Part shown: piece after piece, positions 13,183 to 16,527 of the stretch
How positions within the stretch are numbered: position 1 is the first letter of the stretch
How the letters are laid out: each line of letters starts with the position of its first letter
Assembly: GCA_934572445.1 (NCBI GenBank)
Contig: CAKTLD010000031.1
Location: forward strand, 1 to 16,527
DNA from: an uncultured Oscillospiraceae bacterium
Lineage (GTDB): Bacteria; Bacillota; Clostridia; Oscillospirales; Oscillospiraceae
DNA length: 16,527 bases
Direction: 5' to 3'
Notes under the pieces: model-generated
Told to the model about the DNA's origin: nothing
Databases searched by the model: none
Seen by the model: the letters and a program-made list of their open reading frames with translations, nothing else
Translations under genes and position numbers: made by a program

Positions 13183-14382
13183 ATGCGAGATCTCAAGCAC
13201 CTGATCTACTTTGAAAATCTCCTGCAAGAGGCAAACAACGACCTGGTCAAGCAGGCCAAGGACGAGGGCAGGCTGGCGCTGGGCTACACCTGCTACTTCA
13301 TGCCCGAGGTCCTGCTGGACCTGCCCGGCTGCTTCTCCTCGCGCCTGCGCGCGCCGCGCTGTTCCTCGCCGGACATGGCGACCTATTACATGTCCGCGCG
13401 CACCTGCCACTATGGGCGTTGCCTCTTCGAGCGCGCGCTCGAGGGCGGCTTCAATTACCTTGACGCGCAGCTTGCCACCGAGACGTGCACTGTTACCTGC
13501 CGTTTTCAGGAGCATCTGCAGCGTATGCCCGGTGTCATCAACAACCCGCGCTTCAAGTGCGAGTTTACGGATGTTCCTTTCAAGAAGACTGAGAACAGCA
13601 TTGACCATTACGAGGCCCAGCTGCAGGCCCATGTGCTCGATTTCCTGCGCGACAGCTACGGTGTGGACACTTCGGATGAGGCCATTCTCAAGGCGCTGGA
13701 CGAGCATAACGAGGTCTGCCGTCTCGTGCGTGCTATCGGCGACTTCCGCAAGCTCGAGCAGCCCACCATCACGGGCTATGAGTTCCATGTCATCACGCTG
13801 GTGACGATGGTCTGCCCAAAATATCTCATCATTGACAAGCTGCGCGAAACGCTCGAAGAGCTCAAGACCCGCGAGCCCGACGCCAAGCCTGCCTACCGCT
13901 GCAAGGTCGTGCTCGCCGGCAGCGAGAACGACGATCCCGGCTTTATCCAGCTCATTGAGAGCTGCGGCGCGCTCGTGGTGGCCGACCGCTTCTGCTATGG
14001 TGCAGTCGAGGCCCGCGAGCCTATCGAGATCCGCGAGGGAGAAACGCCGCTGCGCGCCATTGCCCGCCACTACCTGCTCAACAGCAACTGCACACGCTTT
14101 ATGGAGCAGTCGGAGATGCGCCGCCGCAAGCAGTTCATCGCCGACCTTGCCAAGGAATATCATGCCGACGGCGTGATCGTGGCCTCCAACAAGTTCTGCG
14201 AATACTGGAGCTACGAGCGCGTGATCGACACGGTCGTGCTCCAGCGCGACTTTGGACTGCCCGTGTGCTCGATCGAAAAGGAATACATCAACTCCGCATC
14301 CGGACAGCTCCGCACCCGCTTCCAGGCGTTTGTCGAGAGCGTAGAGATCAAGAAGCTGCAGGAGGGTAAGAAAAATGGCTAA
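13183..14382 (+). CDS. 2-hydroxyacyl-CoA dehydratase family subunit (HgdB/FldC-like)
   Basis: A 399-aa D-component subunit of the 2-hydroxyacyl-CoA dehydratase/benzoyl-CoA reductase family, oxygen-sensitive [4Fe-4S] enzymes that remove water from (R)-2-hydroxyacyl-CoA in amino acid fermentation. Likely cluster cysteines are Cys75 (RTCHYGRC), Cys102 (TETCTVTC) and Cys339 (NKFCEYW); this is my alignment by eye. The C-terminus VIVASNKFCEYW ... LPVCSIEKEY ... QLRTRFQAFVE (331-384) is very typical. Length agrees with the family (370-430 aa). GGGAGGA (13169-13175) lies 7 nt before the ATG; the frame upstream runs back to 13096 without a better site. The next gene overlaps by 8 bp, as expected for partner subunits. 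The substrate cannot be told. Confidence 0.85.
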   Translation: MRDLKHLIYFENLLQEANNDLVKQAKDEGRLALGYTCYFMPEVLLDLPGCFSSRLRAPRCSSPDMATYYMSARTCHYGRCLFERALEGGFNYLDAQLATETCTVTCRFQEHLQRMPGVINNPRFKCEFTDVPFKKTENSIDHYEAQLQAHVLDFLRDSYGVDTSDEAILKALDEHNEVCRLVRAIGDFRKLEQPTITGYEFHVITLVTMVCPKYLIIDKLRETLEELKTREPDAKPAYRCKVVLAGSENDDPGFIQLIESCGALVVADRFCYGAVEAREPIEIREGETPLRAIARHYLLNSNCTRFMEQSEMRRRKQFIADLAKEYHADGVIVASNKFCEYWSYERVIDTVVLQRDFGLPVCSIEKEYINSASGQLRTRFQAFVESVEIKKLQEGKKNG

Positions 14383-16048
14383 GTTCAACTTCAAGTTGCC
14401 CGAGTTCAAAAAGCCGGAAGCCAAGAAGCCCGGGAAGAAATCCTCCGTCACGGTGGACTACAAGAAGCTTGCCCGCGATTTCTGGTACGGCAAGCCTGCC
14501 GGCGAGCGCCGCCTCGGTGACCTCTATATCCCCAAGACCGGCCTTTACAAGCACCGCGAATGGCGCGGCGTAAAGGACACATTCTATTACTTCCACATGG
14601 TGTGGCTGTATAACTACGCTCATATGGTCATGGACATCAACAAGTACGGCGGCCTGCCGACGTTCCTCAAGGGCATCTGGCGCTACCGCTGGGCCGGCCA
14701 GACCTATCTCACGGTCATGCACTGGTATGACCGCGGCTTTGAGGGACTGCGCGGCGAGGCGCTGCGCGCCTGCCCGTGGCACTACCGCGGCATGACGAAC
14801 GCGACTATCGTGCAGTTCATGCAGATGTTCCGCAATGACCTGAACATCAACGGCGAAAAGGCCCGCGCGCGCCACGATAAGACGATGGCGCACGACGAGA
14901 CCGTATGGGGCGGTATTTTCTATCCGTTCAGCAAGGAAGTGGAAAACGTTCCGCTGCAGATGGTGCCCTATTTCGTCTCCGTGCACGTCAACAACCACAC
15001 CGTGCTCAACTATATCGATGCCATCCAGTCCATCGGTCTTCCCGGCGACCCCTGCCCGATGTGTCAGGCCGAGGCCGGTATCTTCGTGCTCGACGATGTG
15101 CCCGACTATTACAAAGCCGTCATCACCTCGAACGAGGCGTGCGATGGCAGCGTTGCCACGTCCATCATTCAGGACTGGCTCATCAATAAGCCGCTGTTCG
15201 CCATGCCGCAGCCGATGCAGTTCGACGATCCGCTGGTACAGAAGCACTGCCAGAAGGAGATCGAGGAGGCGTGGAAGTTCATCGAAGAGCAGACCGGCGT
15301 GCCGTTCGATTATGAGCAGCTGTGCAAAAAGCTCGAGCGCCAGAATGAGCTGCAGCGCTTCGAGTGGGAAAAGTGGGATGTGGCCGCCAAGACGAACTCC
15401 TACCCCATCAACGGCGTTTCGCAGGCGCTCTACCGCATCTATCAGTCCCAGTACGGCGATCTGCCCATCTGGCACGAGGTGGACAAGCACGTCAGCAAAA
15501 TCCTCTACAAATGCGTGGAAAAGAAGATCGACACCTTCCCGCTGACGCGCCACCGCGTGATCGCGTGGTCCTGCGCGCCGCTCTACTACTCCAACTGGTG
15601 CACCTGGGCCTATAACTGCTGGGGCCTGAACGTCATTATCAACATGGACTCCCTGATGTTCGACATGACCATCCGCACTGACGGCTACGAGCACACGCTC
15701 GAGGACATGGCCCGCTATCACGAGTGGGCGCCCATGCGCCGCATGGCCGTCGGCGGCATGCATCACATCTTCGAGCTATGGGAAAATATGGAGCGTTTTA
15801 ACTGCGACATGGTCATGATGTATGACCAGCTGCAGTGCAAGGGCATGCAGGGCGTGCACGGCCTCTTTGAGGACGAGTTCCGCAAGCGCAACATCCACGC
15901 TATCTGGATGCCGCATGCGCTGCCTGACAAGCGCACCGTTTCCCGCGCGGAGATCCGCCGCATCATCAATGATTACATGACCACCGTCATGCAGGAAGAG
16001 CCCATCGATCCCTCCCTGCTTGACTTTGACGACAGCGACAGCTGGTAA
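14375..16048 (+). CDS. Second 2-hydroxyacyl-CoA dehydratase subunit, enlarged (HgdA-like)
   Basis: A 557-aa protein, long for this family (usually ~400-480). A Lys/Pro-rich start (1-25) leads to an aromatic-rich stretch (~30-190) that I do not recognise. Family features follow: LPGDPCPMCQAEAGI (222-236) and SNEACDGSVAT (252-262), giving Cys227/230 and Cys256 as likely cluster ligands, and a third candidate, Cys488, in MYDQLQCKGMQG (482-493), followed by a typical C-terminal helix region. Further cysteines (400, 409, 415) lie in an aromatic patch with many Trp and Tyr residues. GGAGGG (14361-14366) lies 8 nt before the ATG inside the preceding gene. Family membership rests on motif spacing and on the coupled partner gene, so it is less certain than for the first subunit. 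Confidence 0.72.
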   Translation: MAKFNFKLPEFKKPEAKKPGKKSSVTVDYKKLARDFWYGKPAGERRLGDLYIPKTGLYKHREWRGVKDTFYYFHMVWLYNYAHMVMDINKYGGLPTFLKGIWRYRWAGQTYLTVMHWYDRGFEGLRGEALRACPWHYRGMTNATIVQFMQMFRNDLNINGEKARARHDKTMAHDETVWGGIFYPFSKEVENVPLQMVPYFVSVHVNNHTVLNYIDAIQSIGLPGDPCPMCQAEAGIFVLDDVPDYYKAVITSNEACDGSVATSIIQDWLINKPLFAMPQPMQFDDPLVQKHCQKEIEEAWKFIEEQTGVPFDYEQLCKKLERQNELQRFEWEKWDVAAKTNSYPINGVSQALYRIYQSQYGDLPIWHEVDKHVSKILYKCVEKKIDTFPLTRHRVIAWSCAPLYYSNWCTWAYNCWGLNVIINMDSLMFDMTIRTDGYEHTLEDMARYHEWAPMRRMAVGGMHHIFELWENMERFNCDMVMMYDQLQCKGMQGVHGLFEDEFRKRNIHAIWMPHALPDKRTVSRAEIRRIINDYMTTVMQEEPIDPSLLDFDDSDSW

Positions 16049-16070
16049 AGGATAAAGGAGGAACGCCACT

Positions 16071-16343
16071 ATGAAACGAATCCGCAAAGAGCGCAAGGGC
16101 TGCTGCGTCTGCCGCTTCCTCGGCAAGGCGCTGAGCCTTCTGTGGAAGATCTTCAAGGTCCTCGCCAAGGTGCTCGGCAAGCTGGCCGCCATCCTCGCGC
16201 CGGTGTACGCTATTCTGTTCGCGGTCTTCTACTTCGACCTGGACGGCAAGCTGCTCTACTATGTGGTCGAGCCTTTCCTGTGCAGGCACTACGACAAAAT
16301 GGAGCGCAAGAATCCGCTCGAGCAGCCCTACGACATGGTGTGA
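16071..16343 (+). CDS. Small Cys-containing membrane protein of the dehydratase operon
   Basis: A 90-aa protein I do not recognise. It begins with a basic segment (MKRIRKERKG), then CCVC (11-14), a Lys-rich amphipathic stretch (15-38), one hydrophobic segment (~38-55), and a charged tail with Cys71 and the ending PLEQPYDMV. AAAGGAGG (16054-16061) lies 9 nt before the ATG, one of the best ribosome binding sites in the window, and the gene starts 22 nt after the large subunit. The perfect terminator behind it closes the operon. Codon use resembles its neighbours. It could anchor the dehydratase to the membrane or bind metal through its cysteines, but both are guesses. Confidence 0.8.
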   Translation: MKRIRKERKGCCVCRFLGKALSLLWKIFKVLAKVLGKLAAILAPVYAILFAVFYFDLDGKLLYYVVEPFLCRHYDKMERKNPLEQPYDMV

Positions 16344-16362
16344 GCGCTGCGCACAATGCAAA

Positions 16363-16392
16363 AAAGGCCCGTGGGTGATCCCACGGGCCTTT
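16363..16392 (+). terminator. Terminator of the dehydratase operon
   Basis: AAAGGCCCGTGGG (16363-16375) pairs perfectly with 16380-16392 around TGAT. Pyrimidine-rich sequence ending in TTTTTT (16401-16406) follows. Because the stem is flanked by A residues upstream it could also serve a minus-strand gene coming from the right. Confidence 0.9.
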
Positions 16393-16404
16393 CCCTATTC
16401 TTTT

Positions 16405-16527
16405 TTATCGGAGCAGCAGCATCCACGAGAGCCACACCGCGCCCACCGGCGATAAGGTACAATAAGTTGCGCAAATTGAAAACCGCATAAAAGAAGACAT
16501 AGTTTGCAGGCTCTGGTAGAATGAAGT
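16405..16527 (-). CDS. Possible C-terminal fragment of a minus-strand gene (unrecognised)
   Basis: The minus strand is open from the window edge to a TAA at 16405-16407, giving 40 codons that end hydrophobically (SPVGAVWLSWMLLLR). The stop lies just before the terminator at 16363-16392, as expected for a gene end. However, another minus-strand frame is also open here and reads on through the terminator (NLLYLIAGG ... AAPIKKN). I cannot choose with confidence, and neither is recognised. No plus-strand gene is seen in 16393-16527. Confidence 0.3.
   Translation of the reverse strand, partial: TSFYQSLQTMSSFMRFSICATYCTLSPVGAVWLSWMLLLR

Noticed and set aside
9945..15766. Long minus-strand open frames opposite the foldase and dehydratase genes (about 455-470 codons)
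   Set aside because: They mirror the codon bias of real plus-strand genes that have promoters, ribosome binding sites and family motifs. Their compositions (Ala/Val/His/Gly rich) are typical antisense products.

Overview
The window is a GC-rich (roughly 60-65% by eye), gene-dense piece of bacterial chromosome. Several features suggest a Gram-positive anaerobe of the Clostridia, most likely the Oscillospiraceae/Ruminococcaceae group. These are a 2-hydroxyacyl-CoA dehydratase operon (a strict-anaerobe enzyme family), a type II pantothenate kinase, a Y-family polymerase with the DCNCFYASCE start seen in clostridial copies, a membrane-anchored PrsA/parvulin protein, strong AGGAGG ribosome binding sites and sigma-A-like promoters with 17-bp spacers. 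The taxonomic call is inference; no rRNA is present. I see no phage, insertion sequence, CRISPR array or plasmid functions.

Layout. (1) 1-159: tRNA-Gln(CTG) and its terminator, then a second hairpin that closes the next gene. (2) 159-3195, minus strand: pncB (nicotinate phosphoribosyltransferase) followed by cls (cardiolipin synthase), an operon with its own promoter and a GC hairpin in the leader. (3) 3306-5016, plus: coaW (type II pantothenate kinase), then a Vat-like xenobiotic acetyltransferase of visibly lower GC that looks acquired. (4) 5028-6297, plus: a DinB/UmuC-like lesion-bypass polymerase. (5) 6303-6524: the first copy of a structured intergenic repeat and a strong terminator between convergent genes. 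(6) 6531-7715, minus: rodA/ftsW-type SEDS glycosyltransferase. (7) 7813-9702, plus: tsaE-tsaB (t6A tRNA modification), then upp (uracil salvage). (8) 9703-10028: the second, inverted copy of the structured repeat, then the prsA promoter. (9) 10029-12972, plus: a PrsA-like foldase with terminator, then tcdA-DUF554 overlapping by ATGA. (10) 13050-16392, plus: a promoter, a long structured leader and a three-gene operon of two 2-hydroxyacyl-CoA dehydratase subunits (399 and 557 aa) plus a 90-aa Cys-rich membrane protein, ending in a strong terminator. (11) 16393-16527: little that can be assigned; perhaps the tail of a minus-strand gene.

How the genes work together. Most are housekeeping: NAD and uracil salvage, CoA synthesis, phospholipid and cell-wall synthesis, tRNA modification, protein export folding and DNA repair. 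TsaE, TsaB and TcdA all act on position A37 of ANN-decoding tRNAs (t6A, then its cyclised form), so their proximity is meaningful, although TsaD and TsaC are not here. The accessory parts are the Vat-like gene and the dehydratase operon.

The least explained signal is the pair of ~170-180-bp intergenic elements (about 6303-6475 plus; about 9745-9920 minus). They share a nearly identical core while several hairpin stems differ in sequence but stay paired. This compensatory pattern indicates selection on, or mobility through, a folded RNA or single-stranded DNA structure.
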